Source: Cryptomeria japonica (Eukaryota > Streptophyta > Pinopsida > Cupressales > Cupressaceae). From it: 64,000 nucleotides of DNA. The stretch covers positions 62,001-126,000 of the forward strand of contig NW_026728903.1 of NCBI RefSeq assembly GCF_030272615.1, written 5' to 3'. A program made the position numbers and the translations under genes. This document shows positions 11,247-21,710 of the stretch, piece by piece. How positions within the stretch are numbered: position 1 is the first letter of the stretch; every line of letters begins with the position of its first letter. The notes beneath the pieces are model-generated. The model saw only the letters and a program-made list of their open reading frames with translations, searched no databases and had not been told where the DNA came from.

Positions 11247-11989
11247 CTGTAGTCAAGCAAATCAATCATGTCAGTCATCGTGGCATTCACTGTTCATCTC
11301 AAAATGCTACTTTTTTATCTAAGTGCATATGGCATTCTATCCTAGTGGTACTCTCTATTCATCACAAAGTACTACGTGTGTTGCACTCCCTGTTCATCAC
11401 AAAGTGCTGCTCACATTTGCACTCCCTGTTCATCACAAAGTGCTGCTCATATTTTAGTACTCCCTGTTCATCACAAAGTACTCTATCTTGGTACTCACTG
11501 TTCATCACAAAGTGCCTTGATCTATCCTAGTCTTCCCTAGAGGACCTGCTTGAGTGTATCCTCTCAGCAGCTTATCTAATCGACAATGTATGTTCATCAC
11601 AGAACTGCCAATTTGACCTAGAAGACATACATTCACATTTTTGGACACAAACACGCTTACCTAACATAAACGCGCTTGAAGACTGCATAGACGCGCCTGT
11701 TTTACACAGACGCGCCTGAAAGACACAGACATGCCTTCTTGGCATAAACACACCTACACATCACAGACGCGGCCACATTTGGCACAAACGCGTTTTCCAT
11801 CATAGACATGCCTAGCACCAACACAGACGTGCCTCGCGAGCATAGACGCACTTGGCACCAACGCAGATGCACCTAGACGTTTTTGACATATTTTGGACCC
11901 TAACCTAAAGCGCATTTATTTCCCTATCTACCATGCATTAATGACAACAATAAATGCATCAAAGTAAAAGGAGGTTTTGCGGTACTTAC
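11247..11989 (-). other. Intron of antisense PMD gene, with two motif arrays
   Basis: Bounded on the minus strand by donor GTAAGT (11984-11989) and an acceptor ending CTACAG (11247 side). Both exon ends are phase 0 and join in frame. The intron holds about six units of roughly 36 bp containing TTCATCACAAAGTGC (about 11290-11520) and an array of CAGACGCG-type motifs (about 11650-11880), the reverse complement of the motif in the element's 5' leader. Confidence 0.65.
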
Positions 11990-12055
11990 CGACTCTCCTA
12001 CCTCTGCTAGCCTCTGGAATCGGTGAACGCGGTTGAATCTATGAACGAAGGCCAT
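11990..12055 (-). CDS. Antisense PMD gene, exon 1 (22 codons)
   Basis: ATG at 12055 on the minus strand opens a 22-codon exon (MAFVHRFNRVHRFQRLAEVG and ES) ending at a strong donor, TCG followed by GTAAGT. It joins in phase to the PMD exon starting at 11246. The short basic N-terminus resembles a start followed quickly by the PMD core. Transcription would begin near the right end of the element, towards the left LTR and opposite to gag. Confidence 0.6.
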
Positions 12056-12386
12056 CGCTGCTGACTGCTGCTGCTCTTTTCTCTCTCTACACTTTGCTCT
12101 CGTGGATGTGTAGATGACAATGAGGATGTATTTTCCCCCGTGGTCTATCTTATAGACTACCCTAGACCTAGCCCTCGTCTCCCGAGTCTGTCTTCTTTAT
12201 CCCGTGACTTTGTCACTTTATTCGGTCAGTCCATTCTAGCCTTTCTTTCTTATCGAGAGATTGTCTGCGATCTTTGCAAACATTTTCATCCAATCTCTCG
12301 AGGGGGCATATCATTCCCATCTTGGGGTAACTCTGTATCAGTTCATATTATCTTCTTTGAAATAATGCGACAAGCCGCATTGTCTC

Positions 12387-12400
12387 AAAGAGGGGCAAAA
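12387..12400 (+). other. Polypurine tract of Tat element
   Basis: AAAGAGGGGCAAAA directly precedes the right LTR. It is the expected plus-strand primer site for reverse transcription. Confidence 0.85.
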
Positions 12401-13165
12401 TGTAGACACCCAAGATTGTCCAGTCTAATTAAATAAATATTTTATTTATTTAATTATCTAAGCTTAATTCTTCTATTAATTAAATAAATCTTTATTTATT
12501 TAATTAATTCATTTATCCTCTTCTACCCTTATTTCTCATTTAAATAAATACATTTATTTATTTAAATTATCCTTTTTCCTAAATTAAATAAATATCTTAT
12601 TTATTTAATTGATCCCACTTCTTCTATTAATTATATAAATCTTTATTTATTTAATTAATTCATTAACCTTTTCTACCCATGACACATGTCATTCATCTCT
12701 TAATTCATACACTACCTACCCCTTTCATTATTTAATTATTTCTTTTACCTACCCTCTAATCATAGTTGGCCTCCTTTTACACCTCTCAATCTTATCCCTC
12801 CATTTCATATTGTGTCTTCTATATAAGGAGATACTTCCTTCATTATCAAACCCTAATGAATTTTATTCACTTGACTACATTACGATCCTACTTGCAACCA
12901 CATTTCGTTCTTTGTTGAGCTCTTGTGCACATAAAATCTGAGAGCAAATATATCAAACAAGATCAATGGAGATAGGAAGAATGGAGATCCAAACCCTATT
13001 GGACATGTGATGGTATAATCTTTGTGATTTCGTTTGATTTGCATTGTCTTAGGTAATCTTCATATGTTATGGTGGATCTTTGTTGTTGTTAGGCTAGGGT
13101 TTTGTGGTTGAATTCATTTAGCCTTTCAATATCATTATTGTTGTTATCCATTTTCACCATATACA
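12401..13165 (+). repeat. Right LTR of Tat element
   Basis: 765 bp, same length as the left LTR, with about 15 substitutions and no length change seen by eye. It carries the same five AT palindromes and TATA box. It is followed by the TCTCC duplication at 13166. Confidence 0.93.
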
Positions 13166-13396
13166 TCTCCAACTACAATCTTGTCACTATTACTAAGTGA
13201 TTGTAGTGTAGAACTTTTTGGCCAGGCATATAATCAATGAATGTTACACCATTTGTATCTATCTTTATTTGTAACTGAACCAGTGGGATATTTTTGCCCA
13301 TCATCATCACTGACAGATTCCAATAACTTGCATTTTGGTTGTGTGCATCCCAGTAGATAATAATCTACACTTTCATTATGTCCGGATCAACAATCA
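13166..13396 (-). pseudogene. 5' part of the last exon, split transposase-like gene
   Basis: On the minus strand a pyrimidine-rich acceptor ending TTTTTACAG leads into this exon at 13396. One frame gives SGHNESVDYYLLGCTQPKCK and later DRYKWCNIH, a Cys-containing stretch that may be a zinc-binding tail. The exon runs straight into the TCTCC target duplication, and its continuation lies at 535-412 on the other side of the LTR element. Stops and a probable frame change are present, so the gene is broken by more than the insertion. Confidence 0.5.
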
Positions 13397-13519
13397 CTGT
13401 AAAAATATCACTTGTGAAAATAGACCGTGCATGTATATATATTACAAGCAATATTAGTTCATTACACATTTTTAAATTAATGAAGAATTTAAAAATTTGT
13501 ACATGTACATATATTTAAT

Positions 13520-13845
13520 TTACAAAATATGCATCCACGCACATGTAACAACTAAATCAGAAACATGTTCATAATCAGCTGAATATAGAGGATCATGAAT
13601 ATCAATAATGTCACTATCTTCGTAAGGAGGCATTGTGCTAAAATATTTCATATCCCATTGCAAAACATCCATTAGCAATATTTTGATAATGAGTATCTTT
13701 GTTGTTCGCAATGCAATCAACAGAAAAGCATGATTTTCCTCTTACAAGAATAACAGGAGGCTTGCTAAATCTCATAGTCATGACTTGATGAAAAATTCTA
13801 ATACCATTAATGGATTGACAATTATAAGGATTTGATCGATCAAAT
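13520..13845 (-). pseudogene. Internal exon of transposase-like gene, frameshifted
   Basis: The minus-strand exon begins after an acceptor (CATCATCAG) at 13845. Frame one gives FDRSNPYNCQSINGIRIF and KPPVILVRGKSCFSVDC; after about 90 codons coding moves to another frame reading STMPPYEDSDIIDIHDPLYS and ADYEHVSDLV. The change near 13640 shows a small indel. The acidic DIIDIHDPLYSADYEHVSD segment is likely the C-terminal side of the transposase-like protein. Confidence 0.5.
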
Positions 13846-13973
13846 CTGATGATGTCCAAAAATTATTTAGTCAATTTTAGTTCATTTCGCATACACCTAT
13901 ATATATATACACTTGAATTTTAAAAATAATTCAAGAACACCAAGAATGTTTAAGAAATTATATATATATGTAC

Positions 13974-14094
13974 CTTTAACTTCCCAAAAATAACGCTTGT
14001 TGTAAGTTATATCACAACCAACAAAATGATTTTTGTGCCATTCAATAATATGATTAGATTTATGTATGGTGTTACCTGTACAAAAACTCTTTTT
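13974..14094 (-). pseudogene. Internal exon of transposase-like gene
   Basis: Lies between an acceptor (TTTCTAG) at 14094 and a donor (AAAG then GTACAT) at 13974. One frame reads SNHIIEWHKNHFVGCDITYN followed by KRYFWEVK. Joining to the previous exon with these sites is out of phase by one base, which suggests another small indel in this copy or that I have chosen the wrong site by one position. Confidence 0.45.
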
Positions 14095-14108
14095 CTAGAA
14101 AATTGGAC

Positions 14109-14109
<1 letters not shown>

Positions 14110-14192
<83 letters not shown>
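14110..14192. repeat. (CA)n microsatellite, about 40 units
   Basis: An uninterrupted CA/TG dinucleotide tract lies in the second intron of the split transposase-like gene. Its purity implies recent expansion and high length variability. Confidence 0.97.
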
Positions 14193-14199
<7 letters not shown>

Positions 14200-14216
14200 C
14201 TATGAAGATAATTTAC

Positions 14217-14378
14217 CTGCAAGTTCATGTTGGCGAAGTGCACGCTTCACACATGCTCCTGCTCCATCATGCTCACCTTTTCCATGGCCACTCTCAAAGA
14301 AGTTCCACAAAAACTTTATGCTACGTTGAGCATGTTGTAGGGATAACCAATTAAAATCTTTTGCAGACTTAAATTGCC
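14217..14378 (-). pseudogene. Exon 2 of transposase-like gene (GHGKG...DGAGA block)
   Basis: Acceptor (CATGTTAG) at 14378 and donor (GCAG then GTAAAT) at 14217 bound 162 bp. The frame reads QFKSAKDFNWLSLQHAQRS, WNFFESGHGKGEHDGAGACV and KRALRQHEL. Together with the end of exon 1 it forms a conserved block (SDGC..QFKS...W.FF..GHGK...DG.GA.VKR) that I associate with large families of uncharacterised transposase-like proteins in cnidarians and arthropods, and more rarely in plants. It probably contains the second catalytic Asp and the third acidic residue of an RNase H-fold transposase. Confidence 0.65.
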
Positions 14379-14493
14379 CTAACATGAATAACATATATAT
14401 TAAATATATACATTTAAACTTTTGACCTATTATATACAATCAAATCATATATATATAAAAACAAATAATCAATTTCAAATCTAATGCACTTAC

Positions 14494-16182
14494 TGACACA
14501 TCCATCTGACCAAATCCAATGTTGGTACATTCTATCCCACAATCTTTAATATATTCAAAAAACATTCCAAAACAATGTGCTACATAGCTCCTATCATGAC
14601 ACGTATCATCACTGATATTGAAATGGACCCCCTTGATGATAATGCATTCATTTTCAGTACTCTCTATACCATCCACATAAAATTGTGCATGTCTATAGAA
14701 AACTTGTACAAATATTACAACTTGATCATAATGATAATATTGACTTTGAATTTCCATGTCAGGACTAAATGTATAGTTCTCAGAGAAATCTACAATTGAA
14801 AGAATACAACCTGGTGGAAAATAATTCTTTGAATCATGGAATTGTTTAGCCTTCCATCTTGCACCATGACAATGTTGGATGTGTGGATATATCATATTAC
14901 AAAATCTATCTATAAACTGAATGTAGGGAAATTCACTCTCTTCCAACATATTTTTTTTGGATTTAGTTCCTGACTTACTTTGGTATGTCTCATATTCAAA
15001 TCTCTTCCATATAACTAGTGCATGGATATCAAAATTCTCTGTTTGCAACACAAACTTACTCAAAAATCCACAAACATTGCATTCACCTTTTATACATTGT
15101 ATTTTGAACTCATCGGAATCTTCTAATTTATCACATAAAATAGACTTCACAAATTGTGTTGTACTTGTAGGAATGATTAGATTTTGATTAATTGTTGCAA
15201 TGAACTTCTTATATGATTGCAAGTGTAGATGAAATTCAACATGATTTCGACAACAAGTTTCACGTACCTTATTTATGTGTACAAAGCAAGGACGAAATCT
15301 CTCACACATCCTTTGGCAAATCTTTACATCTGAGAATTCTTGCTTGAATGTTTCAAACAATTCACTTTGTGTTGTATCTAAGAAATGTTTTGGATGTGTA
15401 ATGTTTTTACTATCTTCATCTATCATCTGTAAAGTATCCCTTCTATTGGAAGAAACACGAGATTGGTTGGTCCAAAAATCAATGATCTGTCTTTTTACAT
15501 CTTCAAAAATTCTATCTTTTTTAGGAACCCTACAGATATTTACCCAATTTTTTTTGATGTTTTCATCCAACATATTTCTCTTCCTAATATATCTTTGAAC
15601 AAATCTTCTAGATACATTCATTAATTGAGAAACTACATTAACTTGTTTTTTACGAGTCAATTCCTTACTAGTAATCATAGTCATCAATGATTTACTTGCA
15701 ACACTTAAATCAACACCTCGACTTGTGTTCTCAATACAATTCAATGCTTCTTGTAAATTGTCAATTATAGTTTCTTTTACTAATGTATCATGAGAACTTT
15801 TCTTATTATCAACACCCAAAAAGTCCAAAACAGGTTTCATTTCCCTTTTCCTAAATAACTTAGAAAATAATTGTGCTCTTCCAACAATAGACTTATTTTT
15901 AAAATAATCATCCCATAAATTCTTAAATGGCAATTTTAATGTGCTTTCAGGTATCATATCTTTAGATGGAATTTCATTGAAAAGACTATCTTCATCTATT
16001 TCCATCAAATTTTCCATACCAGAAAAAAAAAATTCATCTTGTATCTGAGTAGATGTTTCTTGAACATCATCAGGTTGATCTTGAACAAAAATAGATTGTT
16101 GTTGACTACATTTTGTATGACCTTTCATCTTATTTTCCCTTTTACGATCATACAGCCTTGATCTAGTCTTCTTATTCCCCAT
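14494..16182 (-). pseudogene. Exon 1 of an unnamed DDE-transposase-like gene
   Basis: ATG at 16182 opens about 563 codons to a GTAAGT donor after 14494. Residues 1-60 are basic and Gln-rich. Residues 80-230 look like a helical DNA-binding half (ending VSRRFVQRYIRKRN). Residues about 290-330 read CQRMCERFRPCFVHINKVRE and TCCRNHVEF, with CIKGECNVCGF later, possible zinc ligands. SIVDFSENYTFSPDMEIQSQ (near 465) resembles the first catalytic Asp motif (DFAENY...EIQSAHW) of the animal families. At the end the expected WSDG motif is disrupted: IGFGQMD appears where the alternative frame gives SDGC, so one base seems lost. It is probably a DNA transposon gene; the family name is unknown to me, and the call rests on motif resemblance only. 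Confidence 0.65.
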
Positions 16183-17860
16183 TGCAAAAAATATTTAGAT
16201 CTTCAAAATTTTGTGCTTTGAATCTAAAAACAACACATGCAAATATGCATATCTTGAAAATTTAGTTTTTTGAACTAAAAAGGTTATATATCTAATAACT
16301 TTTCGTCGGTTCATTAAAAAAAAGTGTAATTAGTGAAATGTATAATAATTTTGCATTCTTAAACTTAACACATGTAAATTTCATCCATTTAGATCATTTG
16401 ATTTGAAGTCCAATTTTTATAATTTAGAAAACGAAAAAATAAGGCTCAAGAAATTTAGGAGCATTGATTAAAAAGTAAGAACTTAAGTATCCTTCAATTA
16501 GTTACATTTGATTATATGCAATGTACATATGAATGTGATTTAATAACATTAGTTGCTTGAAATCACTTAACTAATATATATAGAGAATTTGAGTCAAGTA
16601 TTAGGAAATAAAAGATAATATAATTCATTACTAAATAGTGTTGGATATATGGCCAAGAAATGGTTATCGTCATATCACAGTGATTAAAGATTATGGTTAA
16701 TCTAAAAAATATTTAATATCCAAAAACAATCTAATATTGTAAATTAAGCATGATTGAAAAAATAATTTCAAATAACATACTTAGAAAGGGTAGACGCCTT
16801 CTGAAAAAATATTCAAAATCTTCGCCCCTTTACAAAATTATAAATATTCGCCCCTTTATAATCTTCCTACTCGCTCCAAAATGCCACTTTATTTGAAAAA
16901 AAGGATTGTTTGAAAAAATAACTCGTATAATTTTTGTACTTTATTGATTTGGTTTTTTTAATGGAAAAAATAATTCTTTTTTATATGTGGTTCAAGCGAT
17001 CGGCCACTTGTATGACCGGTCGTGTCGGCTATCATAGTTCCGACTAAAACGTTTCTGGCTGGAATGAGTTATGTGGAATGCCAAGTGGCAGACACATCAA
17101 CAAAAATGATGATTTTCTCAAACTTGTCACTTCTGCAACAAAATTCAATAGGTAAATTAAAATTATTAAAAATAAATAAAAATACCCTTTTTAAGAGATC
17201 GAAGTCACGATTTTACTCATAATTTTTTTAATGTTTTGATTACATTTAATATATAAAAACTTAAAAATACTACAACTAGGTATTCTTTTGTTCGATATGA
17301 GTCTTCTTTGAAAAACAAAAAAAAATATCAAATCACTTCAAAACAGATTGAAAAAAATATGGTTCACTAGAAGAGAGAGTCTTCTCCAAAAGGGTATTTT
17401 TAGTTTTTGGATTATCATAAATTGAATAGACAAATTGTGCTGGGAGACAAAAATTGTCAAATTATGGTGTATTCGACTTCCAAATGCTATTACAAATAAA
17501 ATATACATCAATTTTTTTATTTTTTTTCATGGACTATATAAATATGTGATTTATAACTAATGTCAAAATGAGAAAAAAAAGTTAATTTACATTTACTTTT
17601 GAGGTGGGAACCAAACCCCCTATTTTTCAGCGTTTTTCAGCAATAAAAAAATGGAATTTAAAGATTAGAAAAATATAAATTATTGACAAAAAAATTTCAA
17701 AAATAGTAGACTTAAACTTCAACAAATTTTACACATTTCATCAGTTTACATCATCTTCAAATTCAAAATGCAAATGACACTTTTATGACGACAAAATTGA
17801 ACAGTTATTGTTGTGTTAGCCTTTTCCTTTGTAAAAGTGTGACACAGGTTTGTACTTTTA
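16183..17860. other. AT-rich spacer upstream of transposase-like gene
   Basis: No ORF or domain seen. It probably includes the promoter and the right end of the DNA transposon. Two copies of ATTCGCCCCTTTA-like sequence occur near 16825 and 16850. I found no terminal inverted repeat that could be matched, because the other end is at or beyond base 1. Confidence 0.4.
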
Positions 17861-18772
17861 CCCTGTTGTTATTCTTTTCATGTGGGGTTTTATGGAGGAG
17901 ATCATACTTGACATAGTGAGCATTTAGAGGTGTGTGTAGAAGGACATACTACAGGATTTGATTTAAAGTGTTTCTCTCTTTGTTTGGGTTATCTTCTTGT
18001 ACGTTCGTATTCACATTATATTGGTTGGAGGTTGTTTGGAGCTATGTGTTCACTAGTTTTGTGTTGATGTGTTGTCATGTAGGAGATGGCATAAAGGTCC
18101 TTTTATCTCTTTCTCTTGTTGGTGTAGAGAACATGGGAGAATGTTGCAGACATGGTGTGACTAGTACTTGCAGGTTATTGGTTTACATGATGTTCATATT
18201 GATGTGGATGTTCTTGATACTACATGGTTACACTTCTATGATATGTTATTAGTGGATTCATTTTTGATATTGGCATCACCTATGCAGTGGGAGTTCATTG
18301 GTGTACATACGTGGCAGGTATTACACTTGGGGCCTATGATTGCATGTTACAAGTTGTATATGTTGATGAGATCTTATTCACTTGGTTTGTATCCCTTAGA
18401 GGCATGTATAGTTGATGTGTTAGCACTTGTTGTGGGTGTTATTTCAGTTATGTAAACAACTACCTTTGCATTGGATACCTTTGGATTAGTGTTTGTGTTT
18501 GGATATCTGTTGGTGCAGGACTTATCATTTGTTGTGATAGAGTGTGTGGCTTTCTCTTTGGATGGCCTTTTCATGTCCAATAACAGTGGCATGATAAAGG
18601 GTGGGATAATTCATGTATGAGGTGGTGGTCACCTTGTTCTTGTTGTAGGTATCTTGATAGAGCACATGGAGCACTTCGATTCAATGATGGTATATGTGCG
18701 TGGAGAGATCAGTCTCTTGTTTGTGTGACAGATTACTTCGTGGCCCTTATGCAATGTATACAAGTGGGAGAA
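17861..18772 (+). other. Non-coding internal remnant before a Copia 3' LTR
   Basis: GT-rich sequence with only short, unconvincing ORFs. Its right end is a clear polypurine tract followed by an LTR start, so it should be the 3' internal part of a Copia-type element. No RNase H or integrase motif is readable, so it is either a non-coding derivative or too decayed. Confidence 0.45.
18761..18772 (+). other. Copia polypurine tract
   Basis: CAAGTGGGAGAA directly before TGTTGGGAAAATGG. The CAAGTGGGAGA form is typical of plant Copia elements and recurs at 57195 in the Copia element of this window. Confidence 0.7.
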
Positions 18773-19420
18773 TGTTGGGAAAATGGTGTTGTAAACCTTG
18801 CATAATAATGTTTTATCAATGTATTATTTTATTATTGTGTGAGGTGGACACAGAATTATACTCTAATATCATATTGTATTGTTGCACCTAGGTACACCTA
18901 GATGAACATGCAACATGTAGAGATTCCCTTGGAATATTCTTGTAACCACTTGATAAGTTGTATTAAGTTGTATTGACACATTGATATTATTATATTATAT
19001 TTATTTAATATTGAGGAATAAAATTATGATGATCTACCCAATATTAAATGTGAGTCAAAGGTAGGTAGGAAAAATATTATATTTTATTGTCACATGGTTT
19101 TGGGGACATGGTTTGATGTAATACCACTTGGTGGTTTTGTGGGAGCTTGCATTTATAAAAGAACCACAAGGATAGTTGTTCGGGTTGGTTAGTTAGCCAG
19201 GTTAGCATTTGTCAATGTTGGAAGCATGGCATGTGATGTGTGGATTCATGCTTGATCACATGGAGTGCTTGTTGATGGCTTGTTATGGTAGGGCTTTGAG
19301 AAGCTTTCCATAGTTGTATTGTAATGGACGCATTGCTGATAATACATGTTGGATGATGCTTTTGGAGACTGGTTTTTTCCCTCATGAGGGTTTTCCTAGG
19401 ATATATCTTGTGTCACATTT
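18773..19420 (+). repeat. Copia LTR, single copy, right edge uncertain
   Basis: Starts TGTTGGGAAAATGG after the polypurine tract. It contains a TATAAAAG-like box in a CATTTATAAAAGAACC context near 19150 and near its end TTTTTTCCCTCATGAGGGTTTTCC (about 19374-19397), the poly(A)-region motif common in plant Copia LTRs. The terminal CA could not be fixed; it lies somewhere after about 19410. No partner LTR was found to the left, so the element is truncated. Confidence 0.6.
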
Positions 19421-21040
19421 TCATGGGTATGTTGTCTATTATTTTCATGTGGATTCTATATATTGATTTGATTAAGATCTCAATTGGATTATGTGGAAAT
19501 TTTAATAAAGTTGGCTGCAAGTTTCCTTTCAAAGGTCACCTTTGTGGTCAAATTATTTGGTATGCCTAGGAAGGTGTTAAGCCTTAGCTCTGGTGGACTA
19601 ACTCTAGCTTTTGATATATTATTTATTTTAATGAGCATTACATCTAGCGTTCTCAACTCATTCAAGTTCAGGGACTTCCTATGGCTAGGTTGTCGTGGGT
19701 TCATGCCTTATGCTTCCATTAAGTGTGGCATTCATACCGCTTAACATTTGTTTTCTAGGGCCTTGATGAGTCTGCATTCATGGGAGGATATGAAAACTGA
19801 ATCTCGGCTCTCATAGCCAAATTAGGATACTTTTGACATCATTTTGTCTACTTTCCTTATGAATACACCACACAAAATTGGCCTTCACTCTATGATGCCT
19901 TGGTGAAAATATTGGTGCTAATCTCTAGACACAACCTTTTCTAACTACAAGCCATGCTTTCGTTATCATTGGTTCTATCCTCATCTTCCCATGGTGTTTT
20001 CTTTGAACATTTGATGGCACTTGCAATCGCCATTATCTATGTGGCAATGTAGGGTTCAAAATATTTGTTATGATATTATTGAGCCTAAGCACACCCACTT
20101 TTCCTAGTGTATTCTTTTCCAAGGCTTACCTTTAGGCTCTTGCCTTCAACATATGGGTGTTATTGACCCTTGCTATCCTATTTTTGAACAACCAATCTTT
20201 AAATAATATTTTTCTCTAGTCCTCCTAACAAAGATCTAGAATAATATCCTCAACTTCAAGAGAATCCCAAAATAAGTGTTGAGATGGAGAATGGGTAACA
20301 ATATTTCTAATGTCTTTTTGGAAGACAACTAGGTGAGCTATTCTACATTGTGTTCCTTCCCTTCTTTCAGTGACCTTATTGTTCCTTTCACTCAACACTT
20401 TGGAGTTAATTTGTATGATTATGTGGATTGAAGGGAGGATAGACCTAGATGGAAGTTTTTTCCTTCTCATATTCTTCCAAGAGGTGAGTTGACATCTTTG
20501 TTTCTAGAAACCGTAGGTGATTGTCAATTTTTTGTTTCAATAGGAAGGATGACGATGGTTGGTCCCTTGATTCAGAAGGCAACTTATCTATTTAATTAGC
20601 CTACAACTTGGAAGATCATAATGTTGGGAATAGGGACTACATCTAGAAGCTTATTTGAGATCAAAATATCATTCCAAAAGTTGCTCATTTCTAGTGGTCC
20701 ACCATACACATGTTTCTCACTACAAATAACCTTGTCAGGAGAGGGTTTCGTCTTGTCAACTAATCTTCTATTTTCCCAATATAGGAAGAATCAGTGGATC
20801 ATTTGTTTATCCACTTTTATTTTGCCAATGGCATCTAGAATAAGGTGTTCATTGCTTTGCATACTAGATGGGTGCATCATGTTAATACAAAGAGGCTTAT
20901 TGAATCATGGAAGGACAACTCTTCCTTCAAACCCACAGTTATTCAAAACCTTTAGGATTAGGCCCCCACATTTTTAGTTTTATTTTTTTTTAAAGAGAGA
21001 AATAAAAAAAAAAAATTAGAAGAGTCAAAAGAGAGATAAT
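19421..21040. other. Decayed spacer, possible minus-strand coding relics
   Basis: Short minus-strand ORFs (19489-19704, 20225-20470) are not recognisable. A poly(A)-rich tract at about 20997-21017 may be the tail of a retroposed sequence. No feature can be supported. Confidence 0.3.
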
Positions 21041-21049
21041 CCATCTTTC

Positions 21050-21710
21050 AAATAATGATGAGTGCAATTGAAGAGAACATCAACTTTATTAACCATACAC
21101 TTGGAATTACTTGTCAGGAGAGACTGGGGAGTTACTTGTAGAATGGATGACCTTAAAGTAAGCAAGAAGACTCTTAGGAATCATGTGAGATGGAAGAAGC
21201 TTGAACCAAACTGGGTAAAACTAAACTTTGCTGGTTGTAGCAAGGGCAACCCTAGGGTGACCATTGTGGTGGGTGTTATAAGATATTTGAATGGATTTTT
21301 TTTGGAACAATATGCAAGAGATGTGGAGATTGAGACAAATGAGGAGGTAGAGGCCATCACTCCATGGTGGGGCCTAAAGAGAATTTTACACTACGGTTTT
21401 AATAAACTTCTAATTGAATGGGACTCTAAATTAATCATAGATATTATAAACTTGAGATCCAATCCTCCATGGAAGTTCAATAACTATATAGTGGATAGCG
21501 AGGATATGATTGACTAATCTTGCATGTGGTGGCTACAAATTTTTTCAGGGACGAAAATAAACTTGTTGACACCTTAGACAATGAAGGACTCAAATTTAGA
21601 GAGTGGAATTATTGGACGTGCAAAGAAGGAGAGGTCCCAAGCCATGTAAGGGACATTATATTTAATGATAGGAATGAAAGAATTGTTAACTATGGAGGAT
21701 AAGAATATGC
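21050..21710 (+). pseudogene. LINE-type RNase H C-terminal fragment
   Basis: The frame starting near 21190 reads NWVKLNFAGCSKGNP, VVGVIRYLNGFFLEQYA, ETNEEVEAITPWWGLK and LLIEWDSKLIIDIIN, matching the RNase H domain at the end of plant LINE polyproteins (WVKLNFDGASKGNPG, NNEAEL, IEGDSK). The first catalytic Asp is Ala here. A frameshift near 21520 is followed by NFFRDENKLVDTLDNEGLKF, the last conserved motif (FRExNxxADxLAxxG). The reverse transcriptase and endonuclease parts are missing. It is a 5'-truncated, dead LINE copy. Confidence 0.75.

Larger units (their letters stand above)
536..13165 (+). mobile_element. Full-length Ty3/Gypsy (Tat lineage) element, non-autonomous, with antisense PMD gene
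   Basis: The element is bounded by two 765-bp LTRs (TGTAGACACC...ATATACA) and a perfect TCTCC target duplication. Its order is LTR, primer-binding site, ~2.2-kb leader, gag, protease, low-complexity linker, integrase C-terminal tail, long 3' region with an antisense gene, polypurine tract, LTR. The protease type (IDGG active site), the form of the integrase tail, the GTGAAAACC motifs after pol and the antisense extra gene point to the Tat/Ogre side of Ty3/Gypsy. Reverse transcriptase, RNase H and the integrase core are missing, so it must have been mobilised in trans. By eye the LTRs differ at about 15 of 765 positions (14 transitions), so insertion is relatively recent beside the other elements here. 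It sits inside the last exon of a minus-strand transposase-like gene. Confidence 0.93.

Noticed and set aside
14110-14192. Telomere-like or satellite array
   Set aside because: It is a simple CA dinucleotide tract, not a telomeric heptamer.
14007-14243. ORF of repeated Cys-Val residues on the minus strand
   Set aside because: It is translation of the (CA/TG)n microsatellite inside an intron, not a protein.
17968-18455. Plus-strand hydrophobic ORFs resembling a membrane protein
   Set aside because: Two overlapping frames of T-rich sequence just upstream of a Copia polypurine tract; no motif or family, composition explains the hydrophobicity.
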